From Bacteroidales bacterium (GTDB taxonomy: Bacteria; Bacteroidota; Bacteroidia; Bacteroidales; UBA12077), in NCBI GenBank assembly GCA_013138975.1, contig WTBR01000031.1, forward strand, positions 1 to 64,000: 64,000 bases of DNA, written 5' to 3'. The first letter of the stretch is position 1, and the number at the start of each line of letters is the position of its first letter. Shown in pieces: positions 1-9,000 of the stretch. The position numbers and the translations under genes are program-made. The notes beneath the pieces were generated by a model. The model did no database searches. It was not told where the DNA came from and worked only from the letters and a program-made list of their open reading frames with translations.

Positions 1-373
1 CAACTTCCTGAACTACTTGTAATTTAAAAGACAATGAATAATCCTTTTGACTTCTTCTAACATACTTTGAATCCACTATTTCTTTCATAACATTACTTTT
101 TGTGTAACGCTATTTCAGGACGAGACATAGATAACTTAGAAAAAGAAGTTGAGAATATAATCTTAACTTCTTTTTTTATGAATTTACCACGACTTATTCA
201 AAGCATTATTGACTTATATAATTAAACATCAAAATGCCCCATTTAATTCGTTTCTTTTTTACTTAGATAATTCAAATTATTTATAGCTCATTTTGAAAAT
301 TAATTGGCATAACTTCTCTCATGAGGGTGGAGTGAAAAGTTGCCGAAAATCTAATATAATATACCGGAAAATC
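1..373. other. intergenic stretch at the window edge
   Basis: I see no supportable gene here. It holds a bidirectional hairpin terminator (145-177). Roughly 190-310 resembles the extragenic repeats near the other end of the window (about 62460-63340): both contain a CCACGACTT word, an AATTAAACAYCAAAAT word and a TTCAAATTATTTATAG word. Confidence 0.5.
145..177. terminator. bidirectional rho-independent terminator
   Basis: Stem GAAGTTGAGA (145-154) pairs with TCTTAACTTC (161-170) with one wobble and a 6-nt loop. A run of T follows and a run of A precedes, so it could serve both strands, including the end of the leftward TPR-CHAT gene. Confidence 0.6.
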
Positions 374-3115
374 TTATTTTTTGGATTTTAATTTCTTCCA
401 ATACATTAATGTTGTTGACAATACCAGTAAAATAATAATGCAAAACCCGATTAATTTCTTTGCAAAAAAACCTTTGTATATGGGTTCTTGATTCCCGTAA
501 ACGACTAAACTTGACCAATATTTCGGGCTTGATCCAAGAAAATCAATTGATTCAAGGTAGTTCAATTTAGCCATGCGCATGGCTTCATCTTTACGTTTGC
601 CCATGACCAAATATTTGTAAAATTCCTTTAATTCATATAAGGACGGCTTATAGTAAGCAAACCATAAAGACATTACTATGGATTGATTGCCCGAATTCAT
701 AAATTTGCGCCCAATGCTTAAAACACCCTCTCCTTTACTTATAGTGCCGGAACCTGAATGGCAAGAAGCCAATACGATAAGGTCTGAATTTAATTCCAGT
801 TCATCTACTTCATAGGCATGCAAATAACCGTCTTCTACGGTATCATTTTTGTACGACAAGTACATTTTTGATAACCGGGGATTTTCTAAATCTTCACTTC
901 CATATACGTATAAATGAACAATACCATAGTCTTTAGCATACTTTTTCAGGTTATACTCGGTAGCCTTTTCCCTGATAAATATTTTTCCCAGTGTTATCCA
1001 CGATATCTTCCGTAAATTTTTTGAAACATCGGGTAAATACCGAAAGTGATCTCTTGAATCTTTATAATCCGGTGCAAATCCAAGAAACCTTGGATTCCAT
1101 TTTTTCTTTTTTTGTTTTGAATCAACATAAAGAGTAGCAGAATAGGCATAACCAATAGGAAACCTTTTGATTAAATAGGGGTCTGTCCGGTCTGCACTAC
1201 CAACATAAGGTTTTACTGTTAAAGATTCAAATGACATTAATGACAAATCATTATTAGGAATTATTAATAAGTTCTTACCCTTTATAAATGGGATAATTGG
1301 CTGAATTAAAACTTTATATAAATCATATGATAACTTAAAATTGTCAGCATTATACATGTATTCACTATGCAGGAATTCTTTATACGTATTTAAACTGAAA
1401 TAAAAGGAACTGTCGATTTTTGCCCCCGATAAGTTATAATCGTTTTTTGTTATTAAAAATGTATATAACATGCTATCCGTTATTTCATAACTAATTACGG
1501 CTTCTTTATCTAAAAGGTTTAATTGGAGTTCGCCAATCTCAACAACTTTATTTTCGTACTTACGTTTATAGTATTTCGGGTAATTTTGTTCAAATTCCCC
1601 GATTATTTTTTCACGCGATTGCGTTAAGCAAAAAAGCTTTTCTTTTAATTCGACTTGTTTTAAAGTATCAGGATTTTCAAGCTTGTTTTCATTCTCAATT
1701 TGTATCCGGGTATTCCCGATTTGTTCTTTTATTTCTTCCTCTTGTTTTTGGATATTTTCAGGAATGGATGCAATATTTCTGGCAGATTCTTCATTAATAG
1801 ATTCCCTTAATATAGCATATTTGCTGCGTTCAGAATATTTAAAAGCAACATTAATATAATCCTTATTCCCGGTAATGCTTAATAATTCGTAAGCAATTTT
1901 AATAATTGCCATATAGGTTTCATATTCCTTTTCTGCCAGTACCAGTTTCGAATCTTCGTATAAATAACCCATCCTGAGTTGCTCAATAAAACCAACCGTA
2001 AGTTCAAGAGTAGAAAGTGCTGCTTTAAGGTTTGTTTCCTTATGTTCCTGTGTTGCCAATATTTCTAAAGCTTGGGCTTTTGCTTTTAAAACATTGATCA
2101 AATCGAGGTCGGGAAATACATTCGAGCTTGGATTTGCATAGATAGAACTGTCGTTAAAATTATTAATTTTTGATACCAGAGATTTTTGGTAATAAATTAA
2201 TGCTTCTTTATAATTTCCTTTTTTAGTATATAATTCACCTATATTTAACAAGCAATATGAAGTATACAAGTGTTGCTTTCCCAAGCTATTAATAAAAATT
2301 TTATATGCTTTTTGGTAAAGTTGTTCGCTTTTATTAAATTTTCCAATCTCAGCATAAAAAAGTGCATGGTTCATATATGCCATTGCAGTCATGTAATAAT
2401 TTTCACCGAAATTACGAATGTAAGTATTTATAGCTTCTTTAAAGTAGAAATCAGCTTTACTTAAACTATCCAATGCCTGATAAGCAAGACCACAATTATT
2501 ATATTTATTTCCATCAACATTAATTTGATTTTCTTCTGCAATTTGTATACTCTTTAGGCATTTTTCCAAAGCCAATTTCATTTGACCTGAATTTAGATAA
2601 GCAAGCCCCTGACTATTGTAAATTTTAATAATATCAAAATATTTTCTTTCCTTGTCGCTTTTTTCCAAAATAGCTAAAGAGTTTTCAAAATAATTAATTG
2701 CTTTGGTATAATCGCCTGTTAAAGAATAAACAGTGGCAATATTATTATTCATATATGTTATATTATACTCATCAGTAGTATTTTCCAATGCATACCGATA
2801 ATATTCAATTGCTTTTTGCAGATTCCCCTGCTTACTATAAACTAATCCTAAACGGTTATATACTTTAAAGTATTTAGGTTCTGTATCAACATGCATTTTA
2901 TTCTTTAATAAAAGAATTTCATTTAAATCTTTTACGGCTCTATCAAAATCACCTGCTATATACAAAACTTTAGCATTAACGTATAAAATTTTAACATCAT
3001 TAGTATCTGCAAGCAATTGAGCTTTTATTGTCGGGAAAACTAAAAATATAAGTATTAACAGCAAAGTACAGCGTTTGAAAATCAGGGCTTTAAATTGTAT
3101 TTTTACCATGTTCAT
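374..3115 (-). CDS. TPR-repeat CHAT-domain protein, catalytic His apparently lost
   Basis: The 913-residue protein has a signal peptide or membrane anchor (about residues 8-31), a long TPR array (about 45-330), a linker with coiled-coil character, a C-terminal CHAT domain (about 530-870) and a final membrane segment (about 886-905). CHAT domains are caspase-like protease folds using a His in an HLATHG-type motif and a Cys in an LSACxTG-type motif. Here the Cys motif is present as LASCHSG (C785), but the His motif reads HLYVYG with Tyr738 in place of His, so proteolysis is doubtful. It is transcribed away from small double-glycine peptide genes that begin 61 bases from its start. A second Met lies two codons in; either start is possible. 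The partner is unknown. Confidence 0.85.
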   Translation of the reverse strand: MNMVKIQFKALIFKRCTLLLILIFLVFPTIKAQLLADTNDVKILYVNAKVLYIAGDFDRAVKDLNEILLLKNKMHVDTEPKYFKVYNRLGLVYSKQGNLQKAIEYYRYALENTTDEYNITYMNNNIATVYSLTGDYTKAINYFENSLAILEKSDKERKYFDIIKIYNSQGLAYLNSGQMKLALEKCLKSIQIAEENQINVDGNKYNNCGLAYQALDSLSKADFYFKEAINTYIRNFGENYYMTAMAYMNHALFYAEIGKFNKSEQLYQKAYKIFINSLGKQHLYTSYCLLNIGELYTKKGNYKEALIYYQKSLVSKINNFNDSSIYANPSSNVFPDLDLINVLKAKAQALEILATQEHKETNLKAALSTLELTVGFIEQLRMGYLYEDSKLVLAEKEYETYMAIIKIAYELLSITGNKDYINVAFKYSERSKYAILRESINEESARNIASIPENIQKQEEEIKEQIGNTRIQIENENKLENPDTLKQVELKEKLFCLTQSREKIIGEFEQNYPKYYKRKYENKVVEIGELQLNLLDKEAVISYEITDSMLYTFLITKNDYNLSGAKIDSSFYFSLNTYKEFLHSEYMYNADNFKLSYDLYKVLIQPIIPFIKGKNLLIIPNNDLSLMSFESLTVKPYVGSADRTDPYLIKRFPIGYAYSATLYVDSKQKKKKWNPRFLGFAPDYKDSRDHFRYLPDVSKNLRKISWITLGKIFIREKATEYNLKKYAKDYGIVHLYVYGSEDLENPRLSKMYLSYKNDTVEDGYLHAYEVDELELNSDLIVLASCHSGSGTISKGEGVLSIGRKFMNSGNQSIVMSLWFAYYKPSLYELKEFYKYLVMGKRKDEAMRMAKLNYLESIDFLGSSPKYWSSLVVYGNQEPIYKGFFAKKLIGFCIIILLVLSTTLMYWKKLKSKK

Positions 3116-3176
3116 ACTATTTTATAAAGGTATGAGAAACTATAAATCTAATTTTTTAATTTAATTCTCACAAGTT

Positions 3177-3305
3177 ATGCAAACAAGAAAACAAAACAAG
3201 CAGAAAAAAAATCAAAAATTTATCACAATTCAAAAACTTAAAATCAATGAATTATTGCAAATCAGAGGTGGACAAGGAATTCCGGAAGATTTTGATTTTG
3301 ATTAG
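3177..3305 (+). CDS. double-glycine leader peptide (RiPP/bacteriocin-type precursor), copy 1
   Basis: This 42-residue peptide has a basic Lys/Gln-rich N-terminus, then a leader end reading INELLQIRGG and a short acidic tail QGIPEDFDFD. The layout matches the Bacteroidales double-glycine natural-product precursor type (TIGR04149-like), in which the leader ends at GG. It was found by reading codons; it is too short for usual gene callers. The tail has no Cys, Ser or Thr, so if it is modified the chemistry is not obvious; the peptide may instead be a signal or a relic. A close paralog follows 75 bases downstream. No C39 peptidase-transporter is seen in the window. Confidence 0.7.
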   Translation: MQTRKQNKQKKNQKFITIQKLKINELLQIRGGQGIPEDFDFD

Positions 3306-3380
3306 TACTCCATTTTATTAACCATTGTTCTTTAATTAGAACAAAAATAAACCTTATTGTTTAATTAAAAATTTTGAACC

Positions 3381-3503
3381 ATGAAAACATTAAAAAAAAG
3401 TAAAGCGAAGAATGTAAAAAAAGTAATCGAAATTCTTAACCTAAATGAATTATTGCAAATCAGGGGTGGAGAAGGAATTCCTGATGATATTGAAATTATT
3501 TAG
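3381..3503 (+). CDS. double-glycine leader peptide, copy 2
   Basis: This 40-residue peptide shares the leader end LNELLQIRGG and the tail EGIPDDIEII with copy 1. The GIP(E/D)D segment after the GG is conserved between the two, while the first 18 residues differ apart from being Lys-rich. Conservation of both leader end and proximal tail at the protein level supports real coding. The start is the ATG at 3381; no Shine-Dalgarno is evident, as is usual in Bacteroidota. Confidence 0.7.
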   Translation: MKTLKKSKAKNVKKVIEILNLNELLQIRGGEGIPDDIEII

Positions 3504-3525
3504 TGTTCCTTTTATTTAATATTAA

Positions 3526-3702
3526 ATTAACCTAAATCGAATAAGTTTTGAAAACAAAAGTTCTAACGTTTTAAGGAAAAATGAACTTATTCAAATTAAA
3601 GGTGGTAATAATGAATAATTTTCGTTTTGCCCTACCAAAAGGGAATCAAAAATTATTTGTGCAAAAATTAAAGGTGATTTTGAAGATGGTGACTCTGATT
3701 AA
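3526..3702 (+). pseudogene. decayed third (and possibly fourth) double-glycine precursor
   Basis: An open frame without an ATG ends in KNELIQIKGGNNE and a stop at 3616-3618, clearly the same leader end as the two intact copies. A TTG at 3548 followed by an MKTK-like start lies in another frame, suggesting a 1-nt frameshift in the leader. After the stop the same frame continues with two Cys and ends AKIKGDFEDGDSD at 3702, which resembles another leader end plus acidic tail. I read this as decay of one or two further copies. A frame error in the assembly is the alternative. Confidence 0.5.
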
Positions 3703-3791
3703 AAAAAACACTTAAACAATTTAAGTAAACACCTAATTAAATACTCTAATGTATTTACCCTCTTTTTTATCAATAACATCTGATAAAAAAC

Positions 3792-3826
3792 ACTCCTGAT
3801 AGTTTAAAATTATCGGGAGTTTTTAT
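3792..3826 (+). terminator. rho-independent terminator after the precursor cluster
   Basis: Stem ACTCCTGATA (3792-3801) and TATCGGGAGT (3811-3820) pair over 10 bp with one wobble, followed by a short T run. It closes the small peptide cluster. Confidence 0.75.
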
Positions 3827-4666
3827 TTGCTTTTCCTCTTTTTTTTAGATAATAAATCCATTTTTCTACTTTGCAAAAATTCGATGGATCAGTTTGTTTC
3901 TTATTGCATTAATTACTGAGAATTTATTTTTACCCCAGATGAGCATAGTCTATAAATCGAAGCAGCTCGGAATTTTCTACAAACTGTAGAGTTGGTAGAC
4001 ATATTTACAAGAAAAAATGAGCTATTGTTAAGGTAATTCAAGGTTGCAAAAAAAGGAAAACATATTAATAATAGTTTTAATAACTACAAGAATAAATTCG
4101 ATGTAGCGAGGTTTCGATAGCAATTGGAAATACAGAGCAGGGGTGTTTTTTATGGACACTTTTTTATAAGTATTGAGTTGTGGATTGTTTAATATTAACT
4201 ATCTTTATGTTCACAAAAAAAACATAAAGTATGTAGTTTTATATTTTTTTGTATGTATACGACATAATTGATTCTGCGGGGACTATATCAGCTTTTTGCT
4301 TTACACATATAAATAGGTGGAACACTATTTCATCTAAGCAAATGTTAAAAGTAATTTATAAGGTACAAATGTAATAAGGGGAGATATTATATTTTCACTT
4401 TAAGAATAACAAACTAATTAACTAGAAGGAGATAATGTGACTTATTTTAAATATGAAATATTCAAACAACAAAAGCTTAACTTTATGTATTTTTATGTGC
4501 TAAAATCAGCATGTGTAACAATTGTAGGGGCTTAAAATTTATAATTACAATGCAGAAATTAATTGCTGTTTTAGTTTGCCAAATAAAAATTACCGGATGT
4601 ACACCTCAATGACAGTAGTTATCAATTCAGTAAGTCAAGTAGTTTTAATATTAGAAATAAAATAAA
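3827..4666. other. gene-free stretch upstream of the radical SAM gene
   Basis: No convincing gene. The best candidate is a 33-codon ORF at 4511-4612 that starts MCNNCRG and has four Cys, but it has no homolog I recognise and no coding signature beyond being open. The stretch presumably carries the promoter for the radical SAM operon; no clear TAnnTTTG element could be fixed. Confidence 0.4.
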
Positions 4667-5662
4667 ATGTTCTATTTTCAATATCATTTTCTCGAAAATT
4701 GTAATCTACGATGCACACATTGCTACCAACATGATTGGGCAAAAGAGATGCCCGACAATAACTATTTGCAAAGCGTCGTAGGTGAAATGGAAAAAGCTCT
4801 TGTGAAATGGAATTTTGAGGGGAGAATTTCATTAACTGGTGGAGAACCATTTTTATATCCGGAGAAACTATTCTATTTAATTGATTCATTAGAGAATTCT
4901 GAACCTTTCAAATGGATTGGAATTTTAACGAATGGAACTTTAATTACTGAAGAATCAGCAGTAAAACTATCCCAGTATAAAAAAATCAAAGAAATTCAAA
5001 TATCCTTAGATGGTGCTGATGAAACCACTCATGATAATATTAGAGGCTTGGGTAGTTTCCGAAAAGCAATAGAAGCGATTGAATTGCTTAAAAGAAATAA
5101 TATTTTCACAAGCATTATGTTTACGCTTCATAACCAAAACAAACATGATGCTGTTGAAATTCTTAAACTTGCCAATTCTTTAAATGTCGATGCAATTACT
5201 GTTGAAAGAGTTACACCGGAACAAAATGACACTTCAGATTTAATGATAGCTCCATCAGAATTGAAAAATATTTTTAAGGAAATTCTTGATTATAAGAAAA
5301 GTATTTCAGGAAAAAATAAATTAAAAATTAGACTTTCAAGACCACTATGGGCTTTGATTTCGGAAGAGGATGGAGGTTTTTGTCCTGCAGGATATAGCTG
5401 CCTGACAATACTTCACAACGGAACAGTTTTACCATGTCGTAGACTTGAAGTCCCTATAGGCAATATTTTAGAAGATGGTTTATTTAAAATCTGGTATACA
5501 AATCCAGTGCTTTGGAAACTTCGCAACAAAAGCCATTTGCAAGGAAAATGCAATGATTGCAATTTAATTGAGAAATGTGGAGGTTGTCGTTCGGTTGCTT
5601 ATGCTATGACAGGCGATATTATGAGCGAAGATCCTCAATGCTGGAAAATGAATAATAAATGA
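4667..5662 (+). CDS. radical SAM/SPASM peptide maturase
   Basis: The 331-residue protein has the radical SAM Cys motif CNLRCTHC at residues 12-19, which binds the [4Fe-4S] cluster and SAM. The GGE motif follows (TGGEPF). A C-terminal SPASM domain carries Cys239, Cys245, a VLPC Cys and the cluster GKCNDC..EKCGGC, then a last Cys near the end, enough for two auxiliary clusters. SPASM enzymes of this size typically modify ribosomal peptides (sactionine, ranthionine or C-C links). A PqqD-like gene starts 13 bases downstream, and a Cys-rich small peptide follows, which is the likely substrate. The exact cross-link cannot be read from sequence. Confidence 0.85.
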   Translation: MFYFQYHFLENCNLRCTHCYQHDWAKEMPDNNYLQSVVGEMEKALVKWNFEGRISLTGGEPFLYPEKLFYLIDSLENSEPFKWIGILTNGTLITEESAVKLSQYKKIKEIQISLDGADETTHDNIRGLGSFRKAIEAIELLKRNNIFTSIMFTLHNQNKHDAVEILKLANSLNVDAITVERVTPEQNDTSDLMIAPSELKNIFKEILDYKKSISGKNKLKIRLSRPLWALISEEDGGFCPAGYSCLTILHNGTVLPCRRLEVPIGNILEDGLFKIWYTNPVLWKLRNKSHLQGKCNDCNLIEKCGGCRSVAYAMTGDIMSEDPQCWKMNNK

Positions 5663-5675
5663 CAATATAAAAATC

Positions 5676-5948
5676 ATGAAGAAACCGAGATTATCAGATA
5701 ACTGGAACTTGTTCAATGATAAAACTTTTGAAGATAAAAAATATTATCTTTTTAATGTAACTGATGGTTCTATTATCAAACTCAATAAAATATCTTATGA
5801 TATTTTGGAAAAATGTAATGGTGATAATTCTTTAGAAAACATTAAAAAGCAACTATTAGAAAAATATGAAGTAAATGAAAATGAGTTGGAAAATGATATT
5901 TACAATTTACTTTCAATGGCAGAGACGAAATCAGTTCTTTTATTTTAA
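5676..5948 (+). CDS. PqqD-like RiPP recognition protein
   Basis: The 90-residue protein has the PqqD pattern: an N-terminal beta part (YYLFNVTDGSIIKLN), then a helix with the ILEKCNG motif, then a helical half reading IKKQLLEKYEV. PqqD-type RRE domains hold the leader peptide and present it to the radical SAM enzyme. It sits between the maturase and the candidate precursor, the classical place. No catalytic residues are expected. Confidence 0.8.
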   Translation: MKKPRLSDNWNLFNDKTFEDKKYYLFNVTDGSIIKLNKISYDILEKCNGDNSLENIKKQLLEKYEVNENELENDIYNLLSMAETKSVLLF

Positions 5949-5961
5949 ACCTTTAAATATT

Positions 5962-6138
5962 ATGCTTATGGACGCACAAAAGTCAGGTTTTAAAAACTTG
6001 GTACAAGATCAAGTAAAGGAAGTTTATGAAAAACCTCTTTTTGTTGAAGAAAATGGAATGGAATTCAGCAAAGAAGTTTGGGAAGACTTCCACAATGAGC
6101 AATGGTGCTTTGGTTGCACTAATTGCAATTGTAATTAA
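5962..6138 (+). CDS. candidate Cys-rich RiPP precursor, tail CFGCTNCNCN
   Basis: The 58-residue peptide begins 13 bases after the PqqD-like gene; ATG 5962 or ATG 5968 can be the start. Residues 1-48 form a charged, helix-prone leader without any Cys. The last ten residues are CFGCTNCNCN, holding all four Cys (49, 52, 55, 57). There is no double-glycine site. A tail with concentrated Cys next to SPASM and PqqD genes fits a thioether-type (sacti/ranthi) or other Cys-modified RiPP. Metal binding is an alternative. An upstream in-frame ATG inside the PqqD gene exists but is unlikely to be the start. Confidence 0.75.
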   Translation: MLMDAQKSGFKNLVQDQVKEVYEKPLFVEENGMEFSKEVWEDFHNEQWCFGCTNCNCN

Positions 6139-6145
6139 TCTTTAT

Positions 6146-6190
6146 GCAATCCTGATATCATTTTCAACTAATCAGGATTGCTTTTTTTTT
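6146..6190 (+). terminator. strong rho-independent terminator after the precursor
   Basis: Perfect 11-bp stem GCAATCCTGAT (6146-6156) with ATCAGGATTGC (6171-6181), 14-nt loop, then nine T. It would make the short maturase-PqqD-precursor transcript separate from, or only partly read into, the downstream genes. Confidence 0.9.
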
Positions 6191-6209
6191 AATCTTTTGT
6201 TGCTTATAA

Positions 6210-7580
6210 ATGAAAAAAATCGGAGGAAATTATCATCAAATTTTTAAGTGGGAAGAATACTATATCTGTTTAATATCGGGTGGTCTCCTTTTTAGAGATA
6301 AGAATTTAAAGGAAGTTTTATATAAACCATTATATGGCATTAATAAAATTGAAATTATTTCTGGATTATTATATGCAGGGTGCAAACCAAACAAATACTT
6401 CAAAGCTGATTTGCATACTATAAAACAAAATGAACTTAGTTTTATTGAAATTGAAGTGTTTCCTGAACTTGTAAAAAAAGTCCCGGATATAAGTTTTATT
6501 AAAGGCATTGAAGAAGAACCCCGTGCAATAGATAGCAATGAACAGATAATTGCAGTTGGCTATAAAAACAAAGGCATTGCCTTATATGATAAAAAAACAC
6601 AATTAAAAATATCTCATTTTAAATTTCCTGCTTATTCATTTATTGATGGTTTGCTGTTAGACGATAAGCAAATTCTTGTTGCCGATGCATTTGGGTTACG
6701 CATAATAGACATTAGCGATGTACAAAACCCAAAGATTGACGATAGTAAAACATATTACAAAGGCTGGCCAAAAGACGTGGCAGTAGCCGATAAATACATT
6801 TACGTGGCAGATGTACTTGGGTTTAAGATATATGACAAAATCAATGATTTTAAACTAAGCGGAAAAATTGAAGCATACAAAAACAGAACTGCTAAAATAA
6901 AAGTAAATGGACAATATGTTTATTTGGCTTGTGAAGCTATAGGTTTAAAAATTGCAGATATTTCCAATCCTGAAAATCCATTTTATGTTAGTGGCGTGTT
7001 GCTGCCCAAAGGAATATGGGATATGGCTTTATATGGCGACTTTATTTTTCTTGCTGCCTATACCGAAGGCATTCAAAAAGTAAATCTTACAGATATAAAG
7101 AAACCAGAATTGGTGGCAAAGCATCAGGATGGTTCTGAAATTATTGGCATTCATGTTACCAATGACTATGTGTTTGCAGCCTGCTCACACAATGGTTTTG
7201 CAATTTACGACCACAATCTAAATCTGCTTTGCAAATATTCTGATATTGAAGGCAGATGTTGGACTGTTCTACCAAACGAAAATAAATTATATGTTGCTAC
7301 GGGCAAAACCGGTGTTTGGGTGTTTGATATTAGCAATATTGAAACACCATTACTAATAACACAAATAAAAACTGGTGATGCCAGAGACTTGAAAATAGAT
7401 AACAATCTGCTTTATGTAGCAGACGGACACAAAGGTGTTGCAATTTTTGATATAACAAATAATTACAAAGCTGTTAAAAATATACCATCGGCAGCTTTTA
7501 CACGCGGATTAAACGTAGACGAAAACTACATTTACAAAGCTGATGGTGATGGAGGATTAGAAATTTATGGAAAAAATTAG
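6210..7580 (+). CDS. LVIVD-repeat beta-propeller protein
   Basis: The 456-residue protein consists largely of about 40-residue repeats of the form (Y)VADxxGLxIxDISNPxxP, the LVIVD pattern of surface or periplasmic propeller proteins. Examples are GLRIIDISDVQNPK, GLKIADISNPENPF and GVWVFDISNIETPL. No signal peptide is seen, so here it may be cytosolic and act as a scaffold. It starts 20 bases after the precursor terminator and overlaps the next gene by 14 bases, which ties it to the same operon. A duplicated fragment of its 3' end lies at 9001-9105. Confidence 0.75.
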   Translation: MKKIGGNYHQIFKWEEYYICLISGGLLFRDKNLKEVLYKPLYGINKIEIISGLLYAGCKPNKYFKADLHTIKQNELSFIEIEVFPELVKKVPDISFIKGIEEEPRAIDSNEQIIAVGYKNKGIALYDKKTQLKISHFKFPAYSFIDGLLLDDKQILVADAFGLRIIDISDVQNPKIDDSKTYYKGWPKDVAVADKYIYVADVLGFKIYDKINDFKLSGKIEAYKNRTAKIKVNGQYVYLACEAIGLKIADISNPENPFYVSGVLLPKGIWDMALYGDFIFLAAYTEGIQKVNLTDIKKPELVAKHQDGSEIIGIHVTNDYVFAACSHNGFAIYDHNLNLLCKYSDIEGRCWTVLPNENKLYVATGKTGVWVFDISNIETPLLITQIKTGDARDLKIDNNLLYVADGHKGVAIFDITNNYKAVKNIPSAAFTRGLNVDENYIYKADGDGGLEIYGKN

Positions 7581-8949
7581 AAAAGCATTAATTTACATAA
7601 TGCCATTTATTGGTACAATAGTAATTATACTACTAAGTTTTTGGCTAAGTTGGGTTTTGTACCAGAACATTGTTAAACCAAATGATTTGCAACCTATTGA
7701 AATTTCCATATTAAGTAACAATGATACTTTATCCAAAGAAAACGTTGCTAAGATTGATAGCCTTGCTCAAAAATTAGAAGGGAAGAAATACATATATGCG
7801 AATGAATCATACCTGACAATTGAGCGCCTTAATAGTTTTTATGCCACACTGTTCACATTTATTGCTATAATTATTGCTATAATTACTGCTTTATTTGCAT
7901 TGATAGCCTGGAATAGGATGCGCGAACTAAAAGACCGATTAAAAGATTTCAATGCGATTAAAGATGACATTGATTTTCTTAAAAGAAAGGGCGATTTAGC
8001 AAATTGGGTTCAAGAACAATTTGACAAGGATAATAACTTCATTTTATCTACAAAGCTTGAAATTGAAAAAGAAGAGAAATGGAAAGCAATCGAAAATTTT
8101 GTACCAGAAGACACCAAAGATGATTGTTGGTTGCAATTAATTTACGCCAAACAAAAAATGAACGGTAGTAAAGGTATATCTTGTACTTGTGAGAATGATG
8201 CATCATCTGGAAATTCATTTTATGCACCAGAAAATAATCATTGCTCCTGTTTTAACCATTACCACGAAGTATATAAGATCCAAAAAAGTATTAATGATAA
8301 ACTAGCTCTAATTAAAGATGAGCCGGAAAAAGCCACTTTTTACCATATGTTTGGTCAGTTTTATTGGAATTACTACAATCATAAAAAGAATACATATTAC
8401 AAACATGAATCTGAAACTCAAAGCGACATTAAGGTTGTGTTAAAAACATGGGAAGTGTACGATATTGAAGATATCGAAAACCCAAGTAGTTTATGCAAAC
8501 CAAATATAATTTTAGAAAAATCATTGTCATTTTACGAAAAGGCATTAAAAATAGCTATTGATAACGATGAAACTTTGGGGAACTATGCTGTCGTTTTGAG
8601 TGAACTGGCAAAGTTAAAGGATTTTGACAAAAGCCTTCTGCAAAAAGCTGAAAAGCGGTTGAAGTATATTTCTAAATTAGGAAAAACTACCTTAAATACT
8701 CATTGGGACTTAAGCCGTATTTTGTTTTATATTGATAAAAATAACCAAGAAAAGGAAAATAAAGATACCGTTAAAAAGGAGATTAAAGAAGCAGCCTATA
8801 TTGTCTCTTCTCCAGATACAAAAGCAAAAAATAGACAAGCCTTTGTTGAGGAATTAGAGTTAGACAATAAGGAAACTGGATTTCCGAATGATGATATTGA
8901 TTTATTGAATGAAATAAAGAATATTGTATATGGTAATAAACAGAAGTAA
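7567..8949 (+). CDS. two-helix membrane protein of unknown function, intact copy
   Basis: The 460-residue protein has two membrane helices (about residues 12-32 and 92-114) around a short exposed loop, then a roughly 340-residue helical soluble part with TPR-like character (HWDLSRILFY and similar). A stretch near residues 203-230 contains paired Cys motifs (CTC and CSC) that are absent from the paralog downstream. I do not recognise the family. Position inside the cluster and duplication with its neighbour suggest a membrane-bound partner of the peptide system, for example in export or immunity; this is inference only. Confidence 0.65.
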   Translation: MEKIRKALIYIMPFIGTIVIILLSFWLSWVLYQNIVKPNDLQPIEISILSNNDTLSKENVAKIDSLAQKLEGKKYIYANESYLTIERLNSFYATLFTFIAIIIAIITALFALIAWNRMRELKDRLKDFNAIKDDIDFLKRKGDLANWVQEQFDKDNNFILSTKLEIEKEEKWKAIENFVPEDTKDDCWLQLIYAKQKMNGSKGISCTCENDASSGNSFYAPENNHCSCFNHYHEVYKIQKSINDKLALIKDEPEKATFYHMFGQFYWNYYNHKKNTYYKHESETQSDIKVVLKTWEVYDIEDIENPSSLCKPNIILEKSLSFYEKALKIAIDNDETLGNYAVVLSELAKLKDFDKSLLQKAEKRLKYISKLGKTTLNTHWDLSRILFYIDKNNQEKENKDTVKKEIKEAAYIVSSPDTKAKNRQAFVEELELDNKETGFPNDDIDLLNEIKNIVYGNKQK

Positions 8950-9000
8950 AATAACAACTCTGGAGTATTTGTTATCATAAGAGAAAACAATCATCAACCT

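Noticed and set aside
4511..4612. 33-codon ORF starting MCNNCRG upstream of the radical SAM gene
   Set aside because: Four Cys are tempting, but there is no leader-like part, no paralog and no coding support; kept as a note only.
5875..5961. Upstream in-frame start for the Cys-rich precursor
   Set aside because: It would lie within the PqqD-like gene and add unrelated residues; ATG 5962 or 5968 follows the usual spacing.
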